Of a DNA stretch of 64,000 nucleotides, positions 1-10,458 are shown one piece after another. The stretch is from Rhododendron vialii (lineage: Eukaryota > Streptophyta > Magnoliopsida > Ericales > Ericaceae), in NCBI RefSeq assembly GCF_030253575.1, contig NC_080568.1:33197001-33261000 (forward strand), given 5' to 3'. A program made the position numbers and the translations under genes. Positions within the stretch are counted from its first letter, which is position 1. Each line of letters begins with the position of its first letter. The notes beneath the pieces are model-generated. The model did no database searches and was not told where the DNA came from. It saw only the letters and a program-made list of their open reading frames with translations.

Positions 1-8
1 ATGGAAAT

Positions 9-376
9 AAAAAACTATTTTTTAATATTAAGCACGAATCCCTGTCTAGGTAATATATTCCATTAATGATGCTGAATGAGTTGCCGCCTAGTCTTTTATG
101 CGACTTCAAAAGTTTCATATTTTGCAATTGCTGCCTCTCTTTTTGTCTTTTTAAAGAATCCATGAGTTGTGCTATGCATCTGATTTATTGAAGCAACGTA
201 AGAGTGGATTGAAATGGCTATGCTATTGCTGATTACATGAAAAAAAAAAAAACTATTTTTTAATATTAAGCACGAATCCCTGTCTAGGTAATATATTCCA
301 TTAATGATGCTGAATAAGTTGCCGCCTAGTCTTTTATGCGACTTCAAAAGTTTCATATTTTGCAATTGCTGCCTCT
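9..376. repeat. tandem duplication in ASCC1-like intron
   Basis: A block of about 130 bp at 9-138 is repeated almost exactly at 247-376, an offset of 238 bp. The copies differ at very few positions (for example tgaatgag against tgaataag), so the duplication is recent. It lies in intronic sequence upstream of the first visible ASCC1 exon. Positions 1-596 show no exon that I can recognise. Confidence 0.85.
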
Positions 377-596
377 TTCTTCTTGAATATTCGTATTGAC
401 CCCCTGAGTTTAACAAGTGTAATATAACTTGTTCTCAATTAGTTGAAAACTTTAAATAAGCTTGAGTTGCTTGACCATTTACTTGTAAACATTATCACAA
501 CTATAAGCATGTTATTTCCCTTTTCAATCATATTTATTGTTTATTTCCTCTTGGACACACGTGGAATATTTGATATACATGTGGTTGTTTGAGCAG

Positions 597-3024
597 GCAG
601 TAAAAAGCCCAAGTCTAGAATACTCTCACTTTGTATCACTTCCTTTGGCCATTCACCCCGAACTGGTTGATAAGCTTCTCAAGTTTCAGAAGTCCATACT
701 GGGATCTAGTAATGCTTATCAGAATGAGAATCTGGACAGTGATGCCAATGGAGATACTTCAGAAGAGGAAGATAAGGGCCAAGAGTCAGATAGAGGATCG
801 GATGTTGCAGTTAAGCTTAAGGTTGAAGATGATAATGGCCATGTTAAAGTGGACATAACAAACATACGTCGAGTAAGCCACCCAACTAGAGCATCGAAGC
901 CTTCTGGTATGAAAGAAGCTGTATACCACTCATCAGATGTTCTTTCATTGATCACTTGCAGTAGCCATATATTCTTTTATTCGTTTGATGACTCTTATTA
1001 TTTGAGATATAATGGTAGGAAGATGGGTGTTTGGTTGTGTTCCTAGTAACTATTATATTGCCTACTTGACTTTGTGCCTGATTGATTGATGATTATTGGC
1101 ATCTGAATTAAGCCTAGCAGTTGCATTCTTTCTTTTTCATTCTCCTGCAAGATTTCGTAAATACACCTTTCTTTTGACAGATTTGCGAATTGAGAAGTCA
1201 ATATTTATTGAACCCAAGATGATCCACTTAACAGTACTCATGCTGAAGTTGTGGAACAAGGACCGAGTTGATGCAGCTGCTGAGGTTCTGCAGGTGGGAT
1301 TTTGCATATTCAACAAATATTGTCTGACAATGGGCTTGCTTAACGATGAAGTTTTTCTTGTCCTTTATCTAGACTGTCTCCTCGGAAGTATTGGAAGCTT
1401 TGCACCAGGAGCCTGTTTCTGTGAGGCTGAAGGGGCTGGTAAGATTCTACCCTTACTTCATTTTGTTGCTAATAGGACTTAATAATTGCTTGTTTGGCAT
1501 GATATTCACTTATTCAAGTCGACTCTAAGCAGCCTCAAATTCTGGCTTCTAAGTAGCCCTCATTTTAGGATTTGATCTCTATGTTTCTTTGAAGAAACAT
1601 AGTTCTCATTCCCTGAAGCACCACTACAGATTTACCTTCCCCCTTAGCAAGACTCCTTTACATGATCTTGCTTGTGATTGCATGGACTGGTGTCTTCACT
1701 CTTCGGGGAATTTTTCTTTTTGCTTGATTTCCTTGTTTATTTTGTTATGTATATGGTTTTGGTAGTTAAGTATTTCATTTTTCCAGGAATGCATGAAAGG
1801 CACATTGGCAAAAGCACGTGTTGTGTACATTCCTGTTGAAGAAATTGGTGGCAAGGGCAGACTTTCACGTGCTTGTCGTATCCTTTCTTCTTGGCCTCTA
1901 TATTACTTCAGTAATTTATCGAGTTTAAGTAGTACTCTACCTGGCTTCTTTGTGATTCTTGAGATTTATTAGAAATCATTATTGACGCATTTGTCAAAGC
2001 CGGGCTTGTTCTTGATAAAGACGGCGAACAAAAGTTGAAGGTATGGTATATAACCTTTAAAAGTAATCCATCTTTGTGTTCCTTTTCACCCCTACAGTAC
2101 TCTTCCGATGAAACTATGCCTCATCAAATGCTACATTTTGATATGTTGCAGTCTAATTTTAATCCATCTTTTTGAATGCACATATGCACGCACGCATTGA
2201 GACACTTAACACTGTTGCTCCAAAGTCCAAACAATATTTTTAGGGCATTTTAGGTTTAAGGTTTGTCAACATTATGCTCACTGTCATTGTCTTTACTCTC
2301 TACTTTCTATCCTTTGCAGTGAGGCTACTCTACTACCCTGTTTAGAGGGAATTTGGCTGGAGACATGCTAGTATAGATGGGTCTGAATTGAATCATATGC
2401 ATATGTGGCTTTGCTATTGCAAGTTAACTAGAGATTGGACAGCACCTTAAACACTTTTCCTAAGGTCACGTAAATTTTATGAGAGTTGGGCCCTTTAGTA
2501 TCTTTACGGATGATTTCAAAACTGAAGTATGTGAAGTAACCAGTTGGTTGTGTTACTAGTCTTTGTATTTGTTTCTACTTAAGTTGTTCTCTCTCTAAAC
2601 ATGCAAGTCTTGTGTGGTCTATCATATTTTAGTAATACTTCCATTGGTGGTATCTTTCATGCAGTTGCACGCCACTGTGATGAATGCAAGGCACAGGAAA
2701 TGGTACTGCATTTGTCTCCCTACTTTCTTTTCATATTTTCTTCTCTCTTTTCATTTCAGTTCTGGCTGTGTTATTTCTCTAGAAGTTGTGCTCAATTGCT
2801 CACTGGTCTGGCTAATATTGGGGACTTGAATGCTCAGGGGAAGAGGGACAAAAAAGTTGGATTCATTTGATGCACGAGCCATTTTCAAGCAATTTGGTTC
2901 TGAAGAATGGGGCGATTACCTTATCCGTGAAGCTCATCTTTCACAAAGGTTTGTATTTGATGAAAGTGGATATTACCGTTGTTGTGCTTCCATTCCGTTT
3001 CCTGAAACTATGCAAGTAGATTGA
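597..3024 (+). CDS. ASCC1-like protein (activating signal cointegrator 1 complex subunit 1), 3' part
   Basis: Seven exons can be joined in frame: 597-906, 1181-1293, 1373-1438, 1787-1877, 1973-2040, 2665-2702 and 2838-3024, giving 290 residues and a TGA stop. The product carries the AKAP7/2H-phosphoesterase-like domain of ASCC1. Its two histidine motifs are visible: HLTV (exon 2, in the segment FIEPKMIHLTVLMLKLWNK) and HATV (exon 6). The end REAHLSQRFVFDESGYYRCC is typical of the family. An acidic linker (SEEEDKGQESDRGSD) lies in exon 1. The KH RNA-binding domain expected upstream is not in the window, so the gene is cut by the left edge. In animals ASCC1 is part of the ASCC complex in transcription coactivation and alkylation-damage response; the plant role is inferred only. 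All junctions are GT-AG. Confidence 0.9.
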
Positions 3025-4306
3025 TTTTTTTCCTAGGAGGAATCAATGGCTTGTATGACTTTTATTAGGAATAAATCACACAAGAAATATTTGGTTCTTT
3101 GGCAATGATTATTGTTGTGTACTTATGTGTATTGCTTTGTATTCTAGCGTGGCACCAATGGTAGTTCAACTTTTTTGCGCTTTATGTCACTAAGAGATCT
3201 TTTGTTGGCTCGCCAGGGTATCATGTTGAAGTTGATGGTTCAAATATTTGGTCTATAATTCAGAATTTTTGATGCCTTCCCTCACATATTATGCATGAAG
3301 CTACTATAAACTGTATATGCTCGATCCCCCAATCATGACTCTAGAAGTGCAGTTTACACCCAATTCTCAAAAACAACTAAAAGGAAGACCAATATGATGG
3401 ATTCATATTTAAGCTTGCTAAGTCTACTAGTGTTTTGGAAGTATCCAAAGTGCTTAATGTGAGGGAGTGGGTTGTGAATGTAACGTTTTATGTTTTTTTG
3501 CCGCGGGTAGGATGATTGTGGGTTAGTAAGTTAGATTACTGCTTGAATGTAAAAGTTTACGTTTCAGATCTTGCAATATCGTCCCAATTTGTCACAGGAT
3601 GTGTAGAGATTCACTACTAGTATTGAAGTTATTGACTTTTCGTACAAATCTAGTATTAGGGTTTCAACATCCCTAAATCTGACATAGAACTGAAAAATAT
3701 TAGGGTTTCAAAAATGATGTAGACAAGAGAGTTCAATTGGGGAGTGGGGGTGGCTCAAGAAGTGCGGGGCGGATAGTTCAATAGTTAAGATCTAGTGGTG
3801 CTGCTTGCTGGGTAAGTGGGTCAGGATTTTTTATTTTGTTTGTCCTTAAATATTACACACCAATAGTCCAATACACCTCGTGGAAACAGTCTCTGCACTT
3901 CAATTTGGTTTGGTACGAAACAAAATTTCTTGACAAAACCCCGAAACCGAAACTGAATGTAATTTTTACTAAATTGAGAAACCATAGCGAACCAGCAGAG
4001 TTTCAAAACTAAACCAAACCAGTTTGTTTTTGTTTTTTTCTGGTTTTTTCGGTTTTTATTTCGCCCCTAGGCAACACGGCTGCACACAAGGAGCTGTTTG
4101 TCTGCAACTCATCCCCTTTGAAGAGGACTATCAACTAAGATTAGCAATGATAGTAAAATCTAGGAAGTCAAAGTTTGATGTTGCAAACATTTAGCCACAA
4201 CATAAGTAATGTTTGAACATATAAACTTGACCCAACAATGGCATAAATACGATAAAACTATGGAACCTCGCATGGATCCAAGTCTTGTCCTGTTATTCTT
4301 TTTCTC
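3025..4306. other. intergenic spacer between ASCC1-like and WD40 genes
   Basis: No gene is seen. The ASCC1 3' UTR must lie at its start. Around 3880-4066 the sequence is rich in aaccgaaacc/ggttttttcgg and ends in ttcgcccctagg, which looks like one end of a degenerate hAT-type MITE; the other end was not found. Confidence 0.5.
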
Positions 4307-5644
4307 CTAGAAGTGGCTGCCTTGTATCTTCCTCTCTACCCAAGAAGGCGATAATACTGGACTCATATGGCATTCCGCTATCTCCAACTGCGGACCATTT
4401 GCCACCGCGTTTTCCGCATTCGCCTTCTCACTAGGATAAACTTTCACTCTCCAGACCTTGAAGGTTTGATCTAAGCTCGCACTATATACTAACAAACCCA
4501 TTACAATATCCTCGGTTTCCAAAGAAGCTGCTAAGCACCTCACTGGTCCATGATGGCCATCCATTACTGCTAGACATGAATGGTATGCATTTCCTTCCTC
4601 TCTCCTCCACACCCTTATAGTCGCATCCTCAGAACCGCTAAGGACTAAGTCCCCTATCGCTACTAAGCAGAGAACAGAGAAATGATGACCTTGTAGAAAT
4701 CCTCCATGGTTGAATCTCCCAGACATCTTCTCCTTTTCCCAGAAGTTGATAAGCCCATCTGAGGAGCCAGAGTAGAGAAAACACCCACTAAGTGAAGAGC
4801 TCAATGCCAAGGCATTGACCGGGGAGAGTTGGAACTTCAGCGTCATAGTTAGAATATGGGAGCTTTCTCCGAAAACCCTTCTCCAGATTTTAACCGTACC
4901 ATCTGAGGAGCAAGTAAAGACGCACCCGTCTAGTTGGTTGATTACTATCGCATTAACAAGCCCGTCATGAGCCACAAACGAATCTACACATTGCCTGTCT
5001 GAAACTTTCCAAGTTTTGACTGTTTTGTCCCATGAACCTGTGTACAGTAGCTTTTCTGTATGGTTGTAAGCTATGCAAGAGATGAAGTCTTTGTGTGTAT
5101 GGGTATTCTTCCTTGGAAACGCAAAGAATGAGCTTTTTCGTGGTAGGGTGGTTATCTTCTTTGGTCGGAAATTCTCCTTCAGAGAGACGTCCCACACACG
5201 TATTTTCCGATCACCGTGTGTAGTAAATAACACTTTTCCATAAGCCAAAATGGCTCGTACTTCATTAGAATTAGCCTTGATGTAGCCCATCTCAGTGCAA
5301 TCCGGTTGCTTCCAAGCGTATATTCTACTACTGTCAGAGCCAGTGAAGATAAAATCTTTTGAGACTGTGATAGAGAAGATGTTACCTTCATGTCGATGGA
5401 GCGAGGCTAAGCAATGGTAGAGAAGAGAGGGGTTCGGAGACGTCCGCACGGGGGATAGGGTCCACGGAGTCTCAGGGCTCGTGGGCCATAGTGGAATTGA
5501 TGTGGCAGAAGCAGAAGATGTTCTAGCGGAAGTGTAGTGGGGATCAGATTCGTGATTTCCGAAGGAGAGTCTCCTAGGTAAGTTTATGTTCTTTCTTTCT
5601 TCATCCATGAAACTCCAGAGAGTTTGTTTCCCAAAGAACTCCAT
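4307..5644 (-). CDS. WD40-repeat protein, JINGUBANG-like
   Basis: A single open frame of 445 residues without introns. After a serine/proline-rich N-terminus (about residues 1-72, with SPETPWTLSP) come seven WD40 blades from about residue 73 to 420. Clear repeat ends are KIRVWDV, TVKTWKV, TVKIWRR, LINFWEK, TIRVWRR and TFKVWRV. The start HCLASLHRHEGNIFSI and the block SWDKTVKTWKVSDRQCVDSF fit the plant JINGUBANG/WD40 family, whose founding member acts as a negative regulator of pollen germination. The domain should form a beta-propeller scaffold; no catalytic domain is present. The start ATG at 5644 is the first in frame and gives the family length. A TATA-like ttttaaat sits about 135 bp upstream on the same strand. 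Family assignment is firm, precise function is not. Confidence 0.93.
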   Translation of the reverse strand: MEFFGKQTLWSFMDEERKNINLPRRLSFGNHESDPHYTSARTSSASATSIPLWPTSPETPWTLSPVRTSPNPSLLYHCLASLHRHEGNIFSITVSKDFIFTGSDSSRIYAWKQPDCTEMGYIKANSNEVRAILAYGKVLFTTHGDRKIRVWDVSLKENFRPKKITTLPRKSSFFAFPRKNTHTHKDFISCIAYNHTEKLLYTGSWDKTVKTWKVSDRQCVDSFVAHDGLVNAIVINQLDGCVFTCSSDGTVKIWRRVFGESSHILTMTLKFQLSPVNALALSSSLSGCFLYSGSSDGLINFWEKEKMSGRFNHGGFLQGHHFSVLCLVAIGDLVLSGSEDATIRVWRREEGNAYHSCLAVMDGHHGPVRCLAASLETEDIVMGLLVYSASLDQTFKVWRVKVYPSEKANAENAVANGPQLEIAECHMSPVLSPSWVERKIQGSHF

Positions 5645-6063
5645 GGCTGATGAGTTCAGAAGGGTTAGAGATGGTGCTTAGCTCTTTGAGTGAATGAGTA
5701 TTGACAATGGAGAAAAAAGTGTTGTTATTTCTGTAGATGGTGCTTGTTGAGAGGACCAGTTTGTGCTCTCAAGGCATTTAAAAGGCATGCCATGAAAATC
5801 TTACATAATCTTTCAACTTGTTGGAGGGCATAGACCCCATTTAAACCTAAAAAAAAAAAACCTTACAACTTAACTGCACTTGGCCTACTAAATTGATTTC
5901 TTGTCATCATTTTTGTTAAATGATGCCAACATACTCTGGATGGCCTATATGTTGGTAATAACAATAGGTTGGTGATTGCATTGATTTTTGAGGTATTTGA
6001 TTTCTCTGTAGATTGGTTGTATGATTCTTGATGAGTGACACTCATGGCTCAACTGCTGACTGC
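5645..6063. other. upstream region of WD40 gene
   Basis: Contains the promoter and 5' UTR of the - strand WD40 gene; the sense strand is pyrimidine rich near the gene. No other gene is seen. Confidence 0.4.
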
Positions 6064-6240
6064 AACTACTTGAGCATGAACCACCAAGGGTGGTAGCCTA
6101 GTGGCTCATGGCTCACTCCCACAGGGTTTGGGTGGCCAGAAGTCACGGGTTCGAGTCATGCTAACGACCCTTCTCGAACTTGGTCCTCCTGCGAAGCCCG
6201 ATTGTGGTCCACTAGCCCTTGGTGGGGCAGTAGTAGTTGC

Positions 6241-6709
6241 TAAGGGTCATCATTTAGCATGAAGGCCCGCGGCCCGCCTAAAGCCCTCTCGGCCCATCGG
6301 GCTTTTACCAAGCCCGAGCCCGTGAAATGAGCGGCCCGGCCCGTAGTTTGTAATGGGCGGGCTCGGGCCTATGAATTTTCACTCGGCCCGCCCGTAGGCT
6401 CAGCCCGGTAGCCCGCCTATGGTACCCGCCCATGGGCCCATCCATTAGCCTAAAATCCCACAAAATCCTTTCTTTTTTCCCTTGCCCAAGGATAAGCTTG
6501 CCCGGCTTTTGGCCCGCTCATTGGCCCGCCCGGTTTTTGGCCCGCTAGCCCGTCAATTGGGCTAGCCCGTGGGCCGGGCTTGGGCTTCAATTTATAGTAG
6601 GTAGCCCGGCCCGCAAAAAGTAAAAGCCCGGTCTGCCCGGCCCGTGGGCGGGCTTGGGTAGTGACTTGGCGGGCTGGGCCGGCCTGGCCCGGCCCGATGA
6701 TGACCCTTA
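6241..6709. mobile_element. non-autonomous hAT element (GC-rich) inside SINE
   Basis: Terminal inverted repeats TAAGGGTCATCAT and ATGATGACCCTTA flank a body made of cccggcccg-type repeats, unlike the AT-rich surroundings. An 8-bp target duplication GTAGTTGC is at 6233-6240 and 6710-6717, as expected for hAT. There is no coding capacity (469 bp). Confidence 0.85.
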
Positions 6710-6803
6710 GTAGTTGCTATGGCTCTCTGGTCCCTTCTGGGACCCGCCGCGGGTCCGGAGTTCCTATGGTCACACCCAGGAAAGAGTTGCTATGCTCAGT
6801 CGC

Positions 6804-6983
6804 TAGAGCTGTTACTCGAAACCAGAAAAATCGGACCGGACCGAATTTTTTAAACCGGTTGAATAATTTCGATCCGGTTCCAGTTTATAAAATTTTATAA
6901 ACCGGAAAAATAATTTCGATCCGGTTTATGTGTTTTAAAAACCGGTTATATATATGTATAATATATCCATATATATATATATA

Positions 6984-7039
<56 letters not shown>

Positions 7040-7466
7040 CATAGGGGAGGGGTTGAATTATGAGTTTTTGGTTGATATTTTGTGGTGTATATTGGTCTAA
7101 TAAATATATTTATTATATAAAAACTATTTTTATGGGCTTAATTATGTTTTTATGGGTTTTTTTTTTTTATGTATTGGGCTCAAAATTGATCCTTTTTTGT
7201 TGGGTCCAAAAAAAAGGGTTGAATTATAGATTTTTGATTGATATTTTATGGGTTGAATTGTGAATTTTTTGACGTGTTGGGCAAAAAATATGGCTCATGA
7301 ATGAAAACAGGATAAACTGGACCGAAACCGGATAAACCGGTCCGGTGGTCGAAACCGGACCGGTTTATCTCAACCGGTTCCGGTTTCTAAAAATCTCAAA
7401 CCGGATAACCGGTTTCGACCAAAAAATACACCCAAACCGGTTGAAACCGGACCGGTATCACCCCTA
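6804..7466. mobile_element. degenerate hAT MITE rich in aaccggttt motifs
   Basis: Ends tagagctgttac and gtatcaccccta are inverted repeats at 9 of 12 positions. The flanking 8-mers tcagtcgc and ccggtcgc match at 6 of 8 positions. The interior has many ccggtttataaaccgg blocks and an (AT)n microsatellite at about 6969-7034. It is older or more mutable than its neighbour at 6241-6709. Confidence 0.65.
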
Positions 7467-7527
7467 CCGGTCGCCCCCCTCCACCCTTCTTCCCTAGCAA
7501 AAAGGAAAAAAACTACTTGAGCATGAA

Positions 7528-9309
7528 ACTGCTGTAGTTTTATCAAATTCAGTTTAGTTTACTGTAACTACTTTGGTATATGTCTAACTTGGCGCCACCC
7601 TCGCCTTCTGAAATACGGTTCCTTCCCTGCTCTTTAGTGATGTACTAGCGTTTGTGTTCGTTCGATACCCGGGATTAAAAACCAATTCGGCCTCGTATAT
7701 CGAATGGGTACAAAACTAGTTGCTTAAAAGAATCATTTAATATATTTTTTCTGATTCCGTGTTCGATTCACGCTAGCATTGGTTTCATTCTACACACTGA
7801 AAGACATACATGTGAAAAATGAATTTAGAGTACTACGCAACAGTGTCCCATGAACCTAGAATAAATTTCCTTCCATATTCAACACCCGAGTCCCCCACAC
7901 CACCACCACCACCACCCCCCCAGTTTCTCTATTTTTTGTTTTTTAAAAACTCAAAATTCTAGAAATATAGGATTGAAGGTTCAGAGGCTTTTGACTTCAA
8001 CTACATTTGCATAGTATATTTATAGATAGATTATAGATATAGATTGTAATTTTGTCACTATTAATAGCATGTGGAATTACTCGTCTCATGGGATTATATC
8101 TCTCTTAACATGGTCTTGCAGTTGTATATTTTTAGGAAATTGATATTCGCGCTCTTTTTTTTGATACAGGCACTCCACTTTGTGCATGAAATTACTAGTA
8201 ATTTCACGTTGAAAGTGGAGCGCTTGCATCAAAAAAGGGAGCGCAAATATCAATTCCCTAGAATCCCTACTGTTCTAGTCGTGCATTCTATATTTATGTC
8301 TTTCTCAGTAGATGGTTGGAGGGTTTAATTTCAGAAATGACAACATTTGATTTGATTGCTCAGTTTTTCAGAGCATGGGCAAATTAAAACCATTCTAAAG
8401 TCCCACAACGACCATATCATTGTCACATTCAAGTTGCCCACTTACCTTACCAATCCTCTGGTTCTTGATTTACTGTATTTGTTTCTACGATACGGGCAGT
8501 AGGGCAAACGAGGTCCTAACTGCTTGAAAAAGTGGGTGGTTCATATTGAGATTTTAGCATTGGGAATTTGTACAAAGAAAGGAAAATTGAAGTGGCAATT
8601 TTTGGGTGGAATCTGGAATGTGGCAAGATTCAAACCTTGATTTGCTAAACAACTTTTGGACCGAGTTCTGACGATTGGATAGCTCCAGCGCTTACAGATT
8701 ATCTCCATAGCTCACTGAATGGTCGGACTTCATCCAGTCTACAGTCCTCCATTTTTTGCAGCCGGGCTGTTTGTTTTTTGAAGGCATCCCATTCATCTTG
8801 GGAACTAACAATCGAGAACCGTTCATTGCCGATATGAGATCCGAGCCGTCGAATGCACGATCTGACGGCTCGGAGGTGCACAACACGATACTATGCACCT
8901 CACTGCACAGCACCAACCCCCAATTCACCTACTTTGTATAGAGAGATAGAACTATATTGCAAATGCACTGAACTATGAGACATCGCACGTGTGTTTTCGC
9001 TGTCATTGCCTTTCGAAGAATGTCTCACAGAGCAAAACATCTACTCATGCTCCCATTAAATACCCATTGTCAGGCCCGGTGTACTCCCATGAATTTGGTT
9101 ACACAATGTCATTCCCTGCGACCATTCGAAAAACAGACTTGGTGGTGCAATGTCGAATGCCATAAAAGACTTAATTGAAATTCTCCTTAACACCAATTGG
9201 TTTTCGGAGAGATGGTGAAAAAACGGTCCAACACCCACAAAAAGTAAGATAAATTTGCTAGAAAGTAAGATAAATTCGCTAAAAATGACCACATTATATG
9301 GTTGTACAT
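7528..9309. other. gene-free spacer
   Basis: No gene is seen apart from the small MITE listed at 8135-8258. A GC-richer patch at 8640-8935 contains gatccgagccgtc and gacggctcgga, a type of motif found in many repeats of this window, but no boundaries could be set. Confidence 0.4.
8135..8258. mobile_element. small MITE, ggaattgatattcgc family
   Basis: Inverted ends ggaaattgatattcgcgctc and gagcgcaaatatcaattcc enclose about 85 bp that also fold (cactccacttt against aaagtggagcg). Related elements occur at 18789-18996 and 37674-37821. Confidence 0.75.
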
Positions 9310-9533
9310 TGGGGCGGACCTATGTGGGGTCCAACGGAGGCGCGGGTCCCCACTCGATTTTGTGGAATTACAATTATATTCTGAGACATTTCAATTATAC
9401 CGGATAACTATGTGATAGTTTTTCACTAAAATTACTCTACGTTCCCAGGTTTCCATATGGATATCTGTTAGATCTAATTCTTAAGTTCACTAATTTGTGC
9501 CCCCACTAATGAAAATTTCTGGGTCTGTTACTA
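9310..9533. mobile_element. short insertion with 9-bp target duplication
   Basis: GTTGTACAT is repeated exactly at 9301-9309 and 9534-9542. The element starts tggggcggacc and ends gggtctgttacta. These ends resemble a widespread plant repeat with ggcggagcc-like termini. A 9-bp duplication suggests a Mutator-type transposase, but the terminal inverted repeat is weak. Confidence 0.6.
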
Positions 9534-10458
9534 GTTGTACATACCATTTACTAATAGAAGCATCCGTCTCATATTACTTGGTAGCACCACAGATGGAGCC
9601 CTCGTAAGGATCTTTAGAGAGGTAGAAGCGGACGTTCTTAACCAACTTTTCTATGAATAGGCACTGGCTGATAATGCAAAGAAGTTGACAAAAGCTGATT
9701 ACGATCATGCAAACAAGTTGATTCCATCACACACCACATTCGTGGAGGTCGAAAGCACTTGTCATCGCTTCAGGTCACGAGACTCACGACCAGAACTATG
9801 ATATGATTCATAAGATTGGCGCACTAAAGGACTACTGATCTGGATAGAATAGGCAAAGCTTTACTTCGCGGTTCTTAGATTGCATACTGGAGAAGCTGTT
9901 TTGTTTGGAGTCTTCTAAGGTACAAATTATCAGCGGGGTGAATCTAAAAAACAAAAACCAAATAAAGAAAATGATAGGGGCATACAAAAGCAGTAAGGAA
10001 CATACAATAAGAGGAACTAAAAAGAGATTAAACACGCAGTAATACGAACTGGACTATTCAATGCAATTGAGGAACTATGTAGTGAAAAAATTCTAAAACG
10101 GGCAAATTATCATCTTCATACATGGCATACTTGGGCTTTATTGAATAAAAATAAATAAGGATCCACAATATCTGTCGCACATATTGAGCTAATTTATATC
10201 CCGAGGCTCAGTCAACAATGCCGAATAAGTTTGCAGCCAATCTTAACAAGCTCTAGAACACACATAAGATGAATTAACTGCCTCTAGTGTTGAGCATTGA
10301 TACATAGAGAACACAAGATGAGAAGAGACATAATTAACAAAACAACCAATACACATGCTATGATACACGACGAAAACAAAGGCTCTCATCGTCACAAGAA
10401 GGGTAACTTAGGACAAACAGGAGAGAGAGTACCAAAAACGCTCCAGGCCGTCAAGATC

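Larger units (their letters stand above)
6064..7527 (+). mobile_element. tRNA-derived SINE carrying two nested hAT MITEs
   Basis: The 17-bp target duplication AACTACTTGAGCATGAA is present perfectly at 6064-6080 and 7511-7527. Just inside the left copy are Pol III promoter boxes: an A box (tagcctagtggc, about 6093) and a B box (gggttcgagtc, about 6150). The 3' end is an A-rich tail (aaaaaggaaaaaa) directly before the right duplication. Two DNA transposons interrupt the body (6241-6709 and 6804-7466). Subtracting these and their target duplications leaves a SINE of about 282 bp, a normal size. Order of events: SINE, then the two hAT insertions. Confidence 0.88.

Noticed and set aside
9593-9770. 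coding-like stretch (NAKKLTKADYDHANKLIPSHT)
   Set aside because: Looks protein-like, faintly like an alpha/beta-hydrolase end, but there are no splice sites or continuation to support a gene; too short to assign.
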